From positions 59,915-123,914 of the forward strand of contig CAJPQG010000002.1 of NCBI GenBank assembly GCA_905372785.1: a DNA stretch of 64,000 nucleotides, read 5' to 3'. Each line of letters starts with the position of its first letter. Positions within the stretch are counted from its first letter, which is position 1. This document shows, piece by piece, positions 27,168 through 35,887 of the stretch. The notes under the pieces are model-generated. The model was given only the letters and a program-made list of their open reading frames with translations, was not told the origin of the DNA and did not search any database. The position numbers and the translations under genes were made by a program. The stretch is from Candidatus Saccharimonadota bacterium. Its GTDB lineage: Bacteria > Patescibacteriota > Saccharimonadia > Saccharimonadales > Saccharimonadaceae.

Positions 27168-28820
27168 TTACGCTACTTTTTTACCAAACCAGCCAAACAA
27201 GACATCACGCCATTGCCAGGCAATCACTCCCAGTATAGCAACTCCACCGCTACCAAGGAACCACCAAGACGAAATGGTTTCTGGTTTAGTCTCCGTTTGC
27301 TCTGCCTTACCTATGCTAGCCGCCTTTGCTAGGTCGCCTACCTTTTTCTTGCAGCGCCCAGTTTCAGGGTTACGTTCTTGGCCTTCTTTACAAGGTACTG
27401 GCTCTTTTTTAGTGGTAGCTACTGCGATCTTATTGCAACGATTTGTTTGTGGGTTGCGCTGATAGCCCTCTTTACAAGGTGTAGCAGTCTTGTTGGCTGC
27501 CACTTTCTTACCAGCTGATGAAGTAGCTTTTGCAGCAAACTGCTTGCCTGCAACACCTGACCGTGCGCCCCTACTTGCGGCTATCTTTTGAGCACCGCCC
27601 TTGCCACCAGTAGCGGTAGTCCTGCGGTTTGTTGCCGTAAGATTAGGCAGCTTTGATTGCTTTTGTGCAAATGGGTCATCCGCTTTTTTACAGCGACCGG
27701 TGTCAGGATTGCGCTGATAGCCACTTTGGCATGGCAACGTTAGTTTTTCTGGTTTCTCTGCCGCCACCTTCTTACAACGACCAGTCTGCGGGTTGCGCTC
27801 TTGGCCCTCCTTGCAAGGTGCGGTAGTCTTAGCAGCGTGCTGCTTTTTCTCACCTGGTGCCGGTGCTACCTTGTTAGGTAGCACAGCGACATCTGGTGTT
27901 TGTGTTTTAGTAGAATGCCCGTCCGAATTAGTTTTCTGATTCGGCTGGGCTAGGGCTTTTGGGTCTGCAGCCTCAACTTGCTGACCGGCCTGTTGTTCGT
28001 CTTCACAGACTGGAAGGCTCGAGCCAACTTGAGATTCATTCCCGGCAACAAATGCACCGCCGCCAGATACAAGATCCCGTACGCCTCCTGCTACTTGGCA
28101 ACGAAGCCAAACAGCACCTTTATCTCCTACTATTTCTGTCTCATCATTAGCCTTTGGGCTCCAGCGTACAATATCGTGCCAGTTTGCCGCGATACTGCGA
28201 ATTGTTGCGCTACCGGTAGTTGGCATCTGGTCGCCGGCAAGTGGCTGACCGTCTACACCGGTAAAGACGTATGGTGAGTTAGCTACAAATTCATTGTTGC
28301 CCTGGTAATCTTTATTTTTAATAGCCAAGAACCCATGAGCAGCTATAGTTTGGCCACTGAAGGTAAACACTTCTTCTGCATTGTCACCTCCAACTGCAAG
28401 ACGCCATGAATCGTCTAGTGTTACAGCCTGGTCTGATGGGTTGTACAGTACAACATACTCATTAGCGCCGTTGCTATCTGTTTTCACTGCGCTAACGTAA
28501 ATCTGCTTGGCAGCTGTTGTTTGGCTCTGTGCTTGAGGCGTCGCCGCCTGAGCTTGTGGCCACTGAACATCTGCAGCTGCCTTAGCTTCCTGCTGCCGCA
28601 CAGCTTTATCTGCTACGCCAGCCTTATCCTTGCTGTCTGTTGGTTGCCTTTGAGCATCTGCGCGGTAGCCCTCATCAACCAAAAACGTGCGACTATCATG
28701 AGTCGCACGTTCAGGAGTGAGAGGCGAGGCCGACGCAACTGCACTAGGAGCAACCGCCGGAATCAACAGTAGTGCAGCACCCGCTGCCACTGCCGTAACG
28801 GTTCGGTATACATGCTTCAT
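27168..28820 (-). CDS. surface protein: lamin-tail domain plus four Cys-loop repeats
   Basis: 550 aa. Signal peptide (about 1-30), linker, a lamin-tail-like beta domain (about 105-245, IYVSAVKTDSNGANEYVVLYNP...), then a long Lys/Ala/Thr-rich stalk carrying four copies of PCxxGxxRNPxTxRC at about 335-349, 363-377, 448-462 and 476-490. Each copy has Cys-x12-Cys, so each may close a disulfide loop. A C-terminal TM helix (about 519-540) ends in a basic tail. The layout is that of a membrane-tethered surface stalk. It is first in the run to ruvC, PBP and ruvA; SD CGGAG. Confidence 0.85.
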   Translation of the reverse strand: MKHVYRTVTAVAAGAALLLIPAVAPSAVASASPLTPERATHDSRTFLVDEGYRADAQRQPTDSKDKAGVADKAVRQQEAKAAADVQWPQAQAATPQAQSQTTAAKQIYVSAVKTDSNGANEYVVLYNPSDQAVTLDDSWRLAVGGDNAEEVFTFSGQTIAAHGFLAIKNKDYQGNNEFVANSPYVFTGVDGQPLAGDQMPTTGSATIRSIAANWHDIVRWSPKANDETEIVGDKGAVWLRCQVAGGVRDLVSGGGAFVAGNESQVGSSLPVCEDEQQAGQQVEAADPKALAQPNQKTNSDGHSTKTQTPDVAVLPNKVAPAPGEKKQHAAKTTAPCKEGQERNPQTGRCKKVAAEKPEKLTLPCQSGYQRNPDTGRCKKADDPFAQKQSKLPNLTATNRRTTATGGKGGAQKIAASRGARSGVAGKQFAAKATSSAGKKVAANKTATPCKEGYQRNPQTNRCNKIAVATTKKEPVPCKEGQERNPETGRCKKKVGDLAKAASIGKAEQTETKPETISSWWFLGSGGVAILGVIAWQWRDVLFGWFGKKVA

Positions 28821-28995
28821 AGTCAGTGTACTCCGTTTACTCGTTAATATTACCCTATCATTTTACCAAGTACGCAACCACCTGGTAAACGCATTAGCCC
28901 GCCTTATAGTGGGCCTTATCGGTAGTCAACCACGTTGCCTTTTGCACAGCAAAAACATAATTACAACATATATTACAGCATATTACGCAGCATAC

Positions 28996-29022
28996 AAAAA
29001 AGCCCTCTACTAGAGGGCTTTT
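28996..29022 (-). terminator. intrinsic terminator of yebC
   Basis: AAAAGCCCTC...GAGGGCTTTT hairpin followed on the minus strand by TT. It separates yebC from the lamin-tail/ruvC transcription unit. Confidence 0.88.
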
Positions 29023-29041
29023 GCCTTTACAATAGTATCTC

Positions 29042-29749
29042 TTATGATAATGCGGCATTCGTATGAACAGATGTCACATCGGCTACATCATCAAGGACGT
29101 CAAGCAGCTTTAGTAGCTTTTCTTCCTTTTCAGCATCAAGTGCGACCTCGGTGGTGCCAATATACTGCAGCTCAGCATCTTTAATCGTAAAGCCGGCATC
29201 GGCCAGTGCCTGACGTACCTTAGCAAGCTCCTTTTGGTCGGTGTATACAATCATCTCACCGTCTTCTTCTACTGCATCTTCAGCCCCAGCATCAAGCACC
29301 AACAGCAGTGCATCTTCACCGCTAGCGTCAATCGTAATTACACCCTTGCGGCTAAACTGAAACAGCACACTACCCGCATCAGCAATCGTGCCGCCGTTCT
29401 TGGCCAAGGCATTTTTAACCTCAGGGAACGTACGGTTGCGGTTATCGGTAGCGGTTTCGATAATAATACCCACGCCACCAGGGCCATACGCTTCATAGGT
29501 AATCTCTTCTAGTGCTGCCGCATTTTTATCATTCACTCGATCGATAGCGCGCTGAATATTAGCATTCGGCATATTAGCTGCTTTAGCCTTCTCGATTGCG
29601 AGTGCAAGCGCCGAGTTCATACTTGGATCGGTACCACTGCGTGCCGCAACTGCGATTTGATTACCAAGTCGCGTAAAAATTGCTCCACGCTTTGCGTCAT
29701 TAACACCTTTGTCTCGCTTGATCTTTGCCCATTTACTGTGGCCTGCCAT
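29042..29749 (-). CDS. yebC: YebC/TACO1-family protein
   Basis: 235 aa with the invariant start MAGHSKWAKIKRDKGVNDAKRG and the YEAYGPGGVGIIIE core. Family members were named as transcription regulators and more recently linked to relieving ribosome stalling on difficult motifs. SD AAAGGAG. In many bacteria yebC precedes ruvC; here the lamin-tail gene and a terminator intervene. Confidence 0.95.
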   Translation of the reverse strand: MAGHSKWAKIKRDKGVNDAKRGAIFTRLGNQIAVAARSGTDPSMNSALALAIEKAKAANMPNANIQRAIDRVNDKNAAALEEITYEAYGPGGVGIIIETATDNRNRTFPEVKNALAKNGGTIADAGSVLFQFSRKGVITIDASGEDALLLVLDAGAEDAVEEDGEMIVYTDQKELAKVRQALADAGFTIKDAELQYIGTTEVALDAEKEEKLLKLLDVLDDVADVTSVHTNAALS

Positions 29750-29829
29750 GCCTGCTGTTCTCCTTTAGTTTTATTATGTTGCCCGCCTCGCCGCGGCAAT
29801 ATTCTTACGTCTAGTATAGCAAACCCCCG

Positions 29830-31383
29830 CTAGACCACCAAGTTTGCATGCGCACCTGAAGCGCCTGCCATTCGCTGGCAGAGCAATAATATAGCGATAA
29901 GCCCGCTATAGAGTACACCGACAAACCACAGCGGCACCGCAGGTGTAGCAAGCTGTGCCTGCGGTAATTGGCTGAAAAAATGTGCCACGAGCAGCATGTA
30001 ATCGAGCAGTATTTGTGCAAACCGCCCCACCAGCAGTGACAAGCCGGCCCATACATAACCGGCTAACCCAGCAGTAAACACCAAAGCCATAGCTAGCGGC
30101 ACTAGTGGCAATACCAATATATTTACCGGCAGCGCCACGAGGCTGACCGCACCAAATATATACAGACTAATCGGCAACGTTAGCAGCTGCGCGCTGCCCG
30201 TTTCTATGATAATTCTTAGCACTGCATTTGGTTCCTTGCGTAGTCGCAATAGCCGCTGTATCGCCGCCTGAAACGCCGGCGCCCACAACATCACCCCAGC
30301 AAAAGCCGTCATACTCAGTAGCCAACTAGCATCTCCCCAAAGATATACTGGATTACATAGTATGGTTATTCCTGCTGTCACCACCAAAAGTACCACCGGA
30401 TGGATCAACCGACCGACGTACCATAGCAGCAATGACAAGCCAGTCACCAGCCCAGCCCGCAACATACTCGGGCTTGCGCCTGCAAGCATAATAAACAACA
30501 TCATCAACATAAACCCAAACGCAGCACCCGCAAAGCGTGAATATCGCCCAGCTAGTGCCCGCATGAAGCGCACTAAAATCGTTAGGTTATAGCCACTCGC
30601 CACTACAATATGCGTCAGCCCTACAATCTGCAGCGCCTGTGAAACATCCCTGGGAAGTCCCTGTTTCATCCCTGTTAAAAACCCGAGGCCCAGCGCAGCA
30701 GCAGGCTGCTCCACCACGCGGCCAAGTTTAGCCGCAAAATCATCTCGCAGCTCCGCCATAATATCGCCATGCCGCTGGTGACTAATTGCAAGCACCTTTG
30801 GGTGACGCAGCGATGCTACCATCGTGCCAAATCCAGGATATGCCTTCCCTGCAAGCTCTATAGTATCTCCGCGTTTTACCTCGGCTCCACCATCTATCTG
30901 CACCCATATGTCACCGCTCACTGGCCTCCCCTGACCGCCGGCTCGCTGATTATCGAGCAGCTCTAGCTTATGTACCGTGATAGTTTGGTTCGCCGCGTCT
31001 GGGCGTGACGGGTCTTCAATAACAACACCTCGTACATGCAGCATATTACCCCGGTATGGCATAATCCACTGCCGCTGCTGATACGCGAAGCTACCGTGGC
31101 TTAAGCCGCACAGCAGTCCACATAGCACCACAATCCACACCAGTTTCCATGGCCGTAGCATCACGACGCCGCATACCGCTAGCAGCCCCCATAACATAGC
31201 ACCCCACAAATAGTTGCCACCGAGCATTAGAACTGGCTGCAGCAGGTGCAATAGCTGAGATAGCTGATGAGCCCCAGCCAGCGCACCAACCCCAACCATA
31301 TAGCCAATGAACGCCACGGTAACGCGCCATGAGCTATGAAGCGAGGTCGCTGCAGTATGTCGCTGCTGATGAGCCATCGTCAT
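29830..31383 (-). CDS. comEC: ComEC/Rec2-family DNA uptake channel
   Basis: 517 aa. Two N-terminal TM groups flank a DUF4131-like OB region (about 110-215), followed by the competence domain with the signature GLTHIVVASGYNLTILV and about eight further TM helices. It moves single-stranded DNA across the inner membrane. The C-terminal metallo-beta-lactamase domain of longer ComEC proteins is absent. TATACT (31390-31395) ends 6 nt before the ATG: leaderless. Confidence 0.93.
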   Translation of the reverse strand: MTMAHQQRHTAATSLHSSWRVTVAFIGYMVGVGALAGAHQLSQLLHLLQPVLMLGGNYLWGAMLWGLLAVCGVVMLRPWKLVWIVVLCGLLCGLSHGSFAYQQRQWIMPYRGNMLHVRGVVIEDPSRPDAANQTITVHKLELLDNQRAGGQGRPVSGDIWVQIDGGAEVKRGDTIELAGKAYPGFGTMVASLRHPKVLAISHQRHGDIMAELRDDFAAKLGRVVEQPAAALGLGFLTGMKQGLPRDVSQALQIVGLTHIVVASGYNLTILVRFMRALAGRYSRFAGAAFGFMLMMLFIMLAGASPSMLRAGLVTGLSLLLWYVGRLIHPVVLLVVTAGITILCNPVYLWGDASWLLSMTAFAGVMLWAPAFQAAIQRLLRLRKEPNAVLRIIIETGSAQLLTLPISLYIFGAVSLVALPVNILVLPLVPLAMALVFTAGLAGYVWAGLSLLVGRFAQILLDYMLLVAHFFSQLPQAQLATPAVPLWFVGVLYSGLIAILLLCQRMAGASGAHANLVV

Positions 31384-31404
31384 GCTATTAGTATATCAAA
31401 CATA

Positions 31405-31433
31405 CAAAAACCACCCTTCCTAAGAAGAGTGGC
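31405..31433 (-). terminator. intrinsic terminator after tRNA-Lys(TTT)
   Basis: Minus-strand CCACTCTTC-TTAG-GAAGGGTGG followed by TTTTTG, just upstream of the comEC promoter. Confidence 0.82.
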
Positions 31434-31445
31434 GCTGTTACATCG

Positions 31446-31522
31446 TGGAGGAACCACTGGGGCTTGAACCCAGGACACCCTGCTTAAAAGGCAGGTGCTC
31501 TAACCAGCTGAGCTATGGTTCC
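31446..31522 (-). tRNA. tRNA-Lys(TTT)
   Basis: Minus-strand cloverleaf: acceptor GGAACCA/TGGTTCC, anticodon stem CCTGC/GCAGG, loop CTTTTAA (TTT), CCA encoded. The discriminator is T, as in tRNA-Lys(CTT). Confidence 0.95.
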
Positions 31523-31613
31523 ACAGTAGGTATGGCCTAATCGTATCACGCTGCATCCTGGCCTGTCAATACGCACTTTTGTATTGGTTTTACTGTGGCG
31601 ATGACTGCTTAAC

Positions 31614-32114
31614 CTACTTTTTGCTAGATTTTTTGGCTTTATGCCCATGTGCAGCGGCTGCCCGACCAGCCCTCACGTCCACCGCTCCACACACTCCCAC
31701 AACCAGCAGTGCCACGCCGCTGTACTCTCGCGCTGATGCTATAACTTGCGCAGCACTATCGGGTGCAATACCATACGCATCACTAAACCGCACAAATAAC
31801 GCGAGTAACACGATAGCTACCACAGCAGCATGCACAAAACGCCCTCGTTTTGTATGCACATGTGGGCTGGCCAAGATTGTAATGACAGCAATAACACCAG
31901 TGCACGCTACTGCTGTTAATCCTGCAGGTGGCAGACCCCACGTCTCGCCACCGGTAATTTTCTGCACCATACTTACCAGTTGTGGGCTAGCTTGCTGCCC
32001 TAAAAAACTACCAGCTAAAAGGCCCAGCACTACGATTCCATAGCGCCGCCCCATTAGTAGTACCCCCGCGGCAAGCACCAAAAAGGCGCCGCCCACTACT
32101 AAAATCCCGTTCAT
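31614..32114 (-). CDS. four-helix membrane protein of unknown function
   Basis: 166 aa with four TM helices and a basic tail (KKSSKK), giving an N-in/C-in prediction. The first two helices have a Gly-rich LLMGRRYGIVVLGLLAGSFLG pattern that recalls CvpA-like proteins, but I would not assign it. TACAAT (32121-32126) ends 6 nt before the ATG: leaderless. It is upstream of tRNA-Lys(TTT) and divergent from proS. Confidence 0.78.
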   Translation of the reverse strand: MNGILVVGGAFLVLAAGVLLMGRRYGIVVLGLLAGSFLGQQASPQLVSMVQKITGGETWGLPPAGLTAVACTGVIAVITILASPHVHTKRGRFVHAAVVAIVLLALFVRFSDAYGIAPDSAAQVIASAREYSGVALLVVGVCGAVDVRAGRAAAAHGHKAKKSSKK

Positions 32115-32184
32115 AGCGCCATTGTATCATGGCCGGCTCGTTTTCACTAACCCTACCGGGGCTATGTTATAATAAACCATACCA

Positions 32185-32292
32185 ATGAGCGACAATGCTG
32201 ATACTATTCAGCCTAATGATAGACAACCCACAGGAGATACACATGCCAAAACGCAAAAAACTACTACCAGCCAAAACCGAGCATCCAAGTGA
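32185..32292 (+). CDS. possible 35-codon upstream ORF overlapping the proS start
   Basis: ATG 32185 lies about 12 nt after the TATAAT box (32168-32173), close to the expected transcript start. The frame runs through the proS SD and ATG in another frame and stops at 32290-32292. It contains two proline codons. Translation of it would interfere with or couple to proS initiation. No conservation evidence is available, so this is a candidate only. Confidence 0.25.
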   Translation: MSDNADTIQPNDRQPTGDTHAKTQKTTTSQNRASK

Positions 32293-33676
32293 ATGGTATA
32301 CTACGGTCGTCAAACTAGCCGACCTAGCAGACTACGGCCCGGTGCGCGGCACGATGATCATTAAGCCGTATGGGTATGCCCTCTGGGAACGAGTACAAGC
32401 CGAGATGAACCCTCTCATGCAGGCCAAGGGTGTTCAGAACGCCTACTTTCCGGCCTTTATTCCTCACAGCTTTTTGCAAAAAGAAGCCAGTCACGTTGAA
32501 GGGTTCTCACCAGAACTAGCAGTTGTCACCCATGCTGGAGATGAAGAACTCGAAGAGCCGCTCGTCGTGCGACCAACCAGTGAAACCACCATCTACAACG
32601 CCTATGCAAGCTGGGTACAATCGTGGCGCGATCTTCCTTTGATGATGAACCAGTGGTGCAACGTCGTCCGCTGGGAAAAGCGTACGCAACCATTTTTGCG
32701 CACCAGTGAGTTTTTGTGGCAAGAAGGACACACTGCCCACGCATCACACAGCGAAGCTAAAGCCATGCAGCAGTGGGGCATCGATTTGTACGCCCACATT
32801 TACCGCAGTATTTTTGCTATTGACGGCTACGTTGGCGAAAAGTCAACTATGGAACGCTTCGCCGGCGCTAATAGCACCCTTACCTTTGAAGCCATGATGC
32901 CAAGTGGCAAAGCCCTACAGGCAGGCACCTCGCACGATCTTGGACAAAATTTCTCAAAAGCCTTTGATATTTCTTTTAGCACTAAAGATGACAGCATCGA
33001 CTACACTTGGCAAACCAGCTGGGGTCTCTCGACTCGTTCACTAGGAGCTCTTATTCTCGCGCATGGCGACGACGATGGCCTTGTGCTACCACCACGTATA
33101 GCACCAACTCAAGTAGCTATTATCACCACAGCGCCGCAATCTGATACCCAATCGGCCTTTGCACGACAACTGCTAGCGCAGCTAACTGCAGCTAATGTTC
33201 GCGTTATTTACGACGACCGCGACGATGAACGCTTTGGCTTTAAGCTAAATAAATGGGAGGTTAAGGGTGTACCACTCACCATTCGGCTTGGCGACAAAGA
33301 AGTAGAAAGCAACCTAGCAACCATTAAGGCACGCTATGGCGGTGAGCAGCGTCAATTTGCAGTAGACGACCAATTTGCTATCGCAGTCACCACCTGGCTG
33401 GAAGAAATTCAAGCTGCCATGCTTGCTGGTAGTGTTGCAGCCAAAGAAGCTGCTACCCGTGAAGCCACGTCGTACGATGAGTTTACAAAGCTCGTGCAGC
33501 AACATGGTGGATTCATTAAAGTATTCTGGGAAGATAACCCAGCCACTGAAAAACAAGTCAAAGAAGCTACTCACGCCACTAGCCGCTGCCGCCTGCCAGA
33601 CAGCAGCGAGCCAGGCATAGACTTTGTGACTGGCAAGCCGACCAAGCAGCAGTGGCTGTTTGCCAAAAGCTACTAA
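32243..33676 (+). CDS. proS: prolyl-tRNA synthetase, archaeal/eukaryotic type
   Basis: 477 aa from ATG 32243, which has an AGGAGA SD; the 16 upstream codons are probably leader. Class II aaRS core: LVVRPTSETTIYNAY (motif 2 region), NQWCNVVRWE, FLRTSEFLWQEGHTAH and TRSLGALILAHGDDDGLVLPP (motif 3), followed by the anticodon-binding domain and the C-terminal zinc-binding-like domain ending in the conserved Tyr (FAKSY). It lacks the INS editing domain of the standard bacterial ProRS. Confidence 0.97.
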   Translation: MPKRKKLLPAKTEHPSEWYTTVVKLADLADYGPVRGTMIIKPYGYALWERVQAEMNPLMQAKGVQNAYFPAFIPHSFLQKEASHVEGFSPELAVVTHAGDEELEEPLVVRPTSETTIYNAYASWVQSWRDLPLMMNQWCNVVRWEKRTQPFLRTSEFLWQEGHTAHASHSEAKAMQQWGIDLYAHIYRSIFAIDGYVGEKSTMERFAGANSTLTFEAMMPSGKALQAGTSHDLGQNFSKAFDISFSTKDDSIDYTWQTSWGLSTRSLGALILAHGDDDGLVLPPRIAPTQVAIITTAPQSDTQSAFARQLLAQLTAANVRVIYDDRDDERFGFKLNKWEVKGVPLTIRLGDKEVESNLATIKARYGGEQRQFAVDDQFAIAVTTWLEEIQAAMLAGSVAAKEAATREATSYDEFTKLVQQHGGFIKVFWEDNPATEKQVKEATHATSRCRLPDSSEPGIDFVTGKPTKQQWLFAKSY

Positions 33677-33695
33677 CTCTCACACATAAAAAAAT

Positions 33696-33744
33696 AATTA
33701 CCTCACGTGCGCGCATCTACTGCTCCCGTGAGGTAATTGTTTTA
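33696..33744. terminator. bidirectional terminator between proS and rimK
   Basis: 12-bp stem AATTACCTCACG / CGTGAGGTAATT with a 19-nt loop; T-runs on both strands serve proS (+) and rimK (-). Confidence 0.85.
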
Positions 33745-33761
33745 TAATAACTTGCTTTACG

Positions 33762-34682
33762 TTACGCGCCAATGCGATCACGACGCGGACGACGACGAGC
33801 GTTGCGCTCCATGTAGTCGATAATTTTACGAGCCACGTTGCGCCGCGTCACCTTCTCGATACCAAACCCGGGGCTAGCATTCACCTCCAGCACCAATGGT
33901 CCGCGCGCTGAACGCATTAAGTCTACACCAGCTACCACCAGCCCCATAGCCTTGGCTGCCTTAACGGCCATTTTCTTCTCAGCAGGTGTTAGTTTTATTG
34001 CAGCGCCCTCGCCGCCCTTGTGTAGATTACTGCGGAAATCATCATCGAGGCTTTTGCGCTGCATGCTTGCCACTACTTGCGATCCAACCACAAACACACG
34101 AATATCAGTGCCAGCCGACTCTTTAATAAACTCTTGTAGCAGCACGTTGGTGCCGTCCGAGTTGGTGAGGTAAAAAGCCTGCAGTACCGATTTAGCCGCT
34201 TTCTTGGTCTCGGCCAGTACCACGCCATTGCCGTGTGTGCCGCGCGCCAATTTAATAATCGCCGGAGTACCACCAATCTCATCCAGCAGCACATCAATAT
34301 CTGTTGAGTTGCGGCTAAACACCGTCTTTGGAATAGACACCCCCGCTTTAGCTAGCAGCTGCGTGCTGCGAAGCTTATCTCGCGCCCGCATAATGGCAAT
34401 TGAACGGTTCATGAAGTAGGCCCGTGGATGCGCCGTTTCAAGCTGCCGCACAACCGCAGTGCCGTATTTTGTCATATTGCTAGAAATACGCGGGATAATC
34501 ACATCAAAATTGCCAAGCTCCTCCCCTTGATACATCACCTTGGGCTTCTTCTCATCAATCGAGACATAGCAATTCTTATACTTAACTATTTTAACCTGGT
34601 GGCCGCGACGCTCAGCCTCTTCCTTTAGGCGTAAGGTAGAGTAGTTGATATTACCGTTACTTAAAATTGCAATGTTCATCAA
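33762..34682 (-). CDS. rimK: RimK-family ATP-grasp ligase
   Basis: 306 aa. N-terminal pre-ATP-grasp region, then ATP-grasp motifs: RARDKLRSTQLLAKAGVSIPKT, PAIIKLARGTHGNGVVLAE, LLQEFIKESAGTDIRVFVVG and the Mg-binding GPLVLEVNASPGFGIE. RimK adds glutamates to the C-terminus of ribosomal protein S6; paralogues ligate other amino acids to peptides or cofactors. Its start overlaps the RimB-like gene by 4 nt. The last 15 residues are Arg-rich. Confidence 0.92.
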   Translation of the reverse strand: MMNIAILSNGNINYSTLRLKEEAERRGHQVKIVKYKNCYVSIDEKKPKVMYQGEELGNFDVIIPRISSNMTKYGTAVVRQLETAHPRAYFMNRSIAIMRARDKLRSTQLLAKAGVSIPKTVFSRNSTDIDVLLDEIGGTPAIIKLARGTHGNGVVLAETKKAAKSVLQAFYLTNSDGTNVLLQEFIKESAGTDIRVFVVGSQVVASMQRKSLDDDFRSNLHKGGEGAAIKLTPAEKKMAVKAAKAMGLVVAGVDLMRSARGPLVLEVNASPGFGIEKVTRRNVARKIIDYMERNARRRPRRDRIGA

Positions 34683-35758
34683 TCTATCTCCTTACCGTGG
34701 TATTTCTTATAAAATGCGACTGGATCAGCCTGTAACTCAGCATTTAGCTCGTTTGATCGTGGCGTAGCAGTAGATACATCAAGTAGTGACTCGTCTTTCT
34801 CACGCACATCGACCAAAAACTTATGCTTCAGTGTACGGCGCCCAATCAGAATTGGATACGTGTGGCTAGATCTATCAGAAAGCCCAAACCGCACCCATAC
34901 TCGCTTACCAAGCACCCTTACTAAAAGACGCACGTAAAATTTTATCACCTTATGCCCTGACGCACTCCTAACTGCAGCCACCGAATAGTCGCTCGTGCGG
35001 ATCACCTCACCAGTATAATGCGGCGAGCCCTTTCCAAACAATACAAATTGCAGCGAGCCATCCTCGTTCATGTGAATATCGCTAGCCCATACCGCCGAGC
35101 TGTCCGCGCCAGTATCAATCTTGGCTGGCACTCCACGAACTGATGCACTAAAATCTATCATCGTATTATGGCCAATAACCGGCAAATCATGCACTGCGTC
35201 CGTTTCGACCCGGTGCAGTAAGGCCTCGGCAAACTGGTCGGCTGGCGTTGGTGTTACGCCAAATACCTCATATTCATCCAGTGCCAGTCGGTCTGTTATT
35301 TCGCACGCCGCATATGCCGCAGCATCCTCCAGTGAATCAGTTACAAAAAATACTTGGCACGCAAAAAGCTCTAATTCTGATGTTAGTTTCTGCAACTGTT
35401 TACCCAGCTGCTTTGGCAGCGAAATCTCCGTCCAGTCGGTATCCTCCTGCCGAGCCACCGCCACAATAACCTCGCCATCAATGACCAAACTGTGCACCCG
35501 CCACTGACTATCGCTACAACTCTCTGCCTGTGGTATACCCAGCTGCCCAAGTACCTGCGTTAGCGCACTTGAATTCCGCGTAATTGCCACCCCAGCCGAG
35601 CTTGAAAACTGACTTGTTTCGTTTTGCATATATTGCCAGCCTTGGTATTCAAACGACCACAGTAGTGGCTTAGATTGCAAAATTTGTACCGGTATGTCAC
35701 GCCGCTCTAGGGCCTGCATAAGTAGATGCGCAGAATCTGGCAGCTGCCGCATAGACAA
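34679..35758 (-). CDS. RimB-like retropepsin-fold peptidase fused to an ATP-grasp-like N-terminus
   Basis: 359 aa. The C-terminal half (about 195-340) is the 'ATP-dependent zinc protease' family, whose member RimB is a retropepsin-like aspartic peptidase that trims glutamate tails made by RimK. The active-site segment is VPAKIDTGADSSAVWA (DTGADSS at 215-221), with YPILIGRRTLKHKFLVDV downstream. The N-terminal 190 residues resemble the front part of an ATP-grasp ligase (ITRNSSALTQVLGQLGIPQ, then EISLPKQLGKQ) but lack a recognisable ATP-binding core, so they may be a degenerate partner domain. Translationally coupled to rimK. Confidence 0.85.
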   Translation of the reverse strand: MSMRQLPDSAHLLMQALERRDIPVQILQSKPLLWSFEYQGWQYMQNETSQFSSSAGVAITRNSSALTQVLGQLGIPQAESCSDSQWRVHSLVIDGEVIVAVARQEDTDWTEISLPKQLGKQLQKLTSELELFACQVFFVTDSLEDAAAYAACEITDRLALDEYEVFGVTPTPADQFAEALLHRVETDAVHDLPVIGHNTMIDFSASVRGVPAKIDTGADSSAVWASDIHMNEDGSLQFVLFGKGSPHYTGEVIRTSDYSVAAVRSASGHKVIKFYVRLLVRVLGKRVWVRFGLSDRSSHTYPILIGRRTLKHKFLVDVREKDESLLDVSTATPRSNELNAELQADPVAFYKKYHGKEID

Positions 35759-35887
35759 AAGTCCTCCTCTGTGCCGCCAGAAAACTCTACCCTCACAGCG
35801 GCATTAGATTGCTATAGTATCTCACTTTATTATGTCATAGATACTATAAAATGCAATAGTATTGTGTCGCCACCTTGTAGATTGTGT

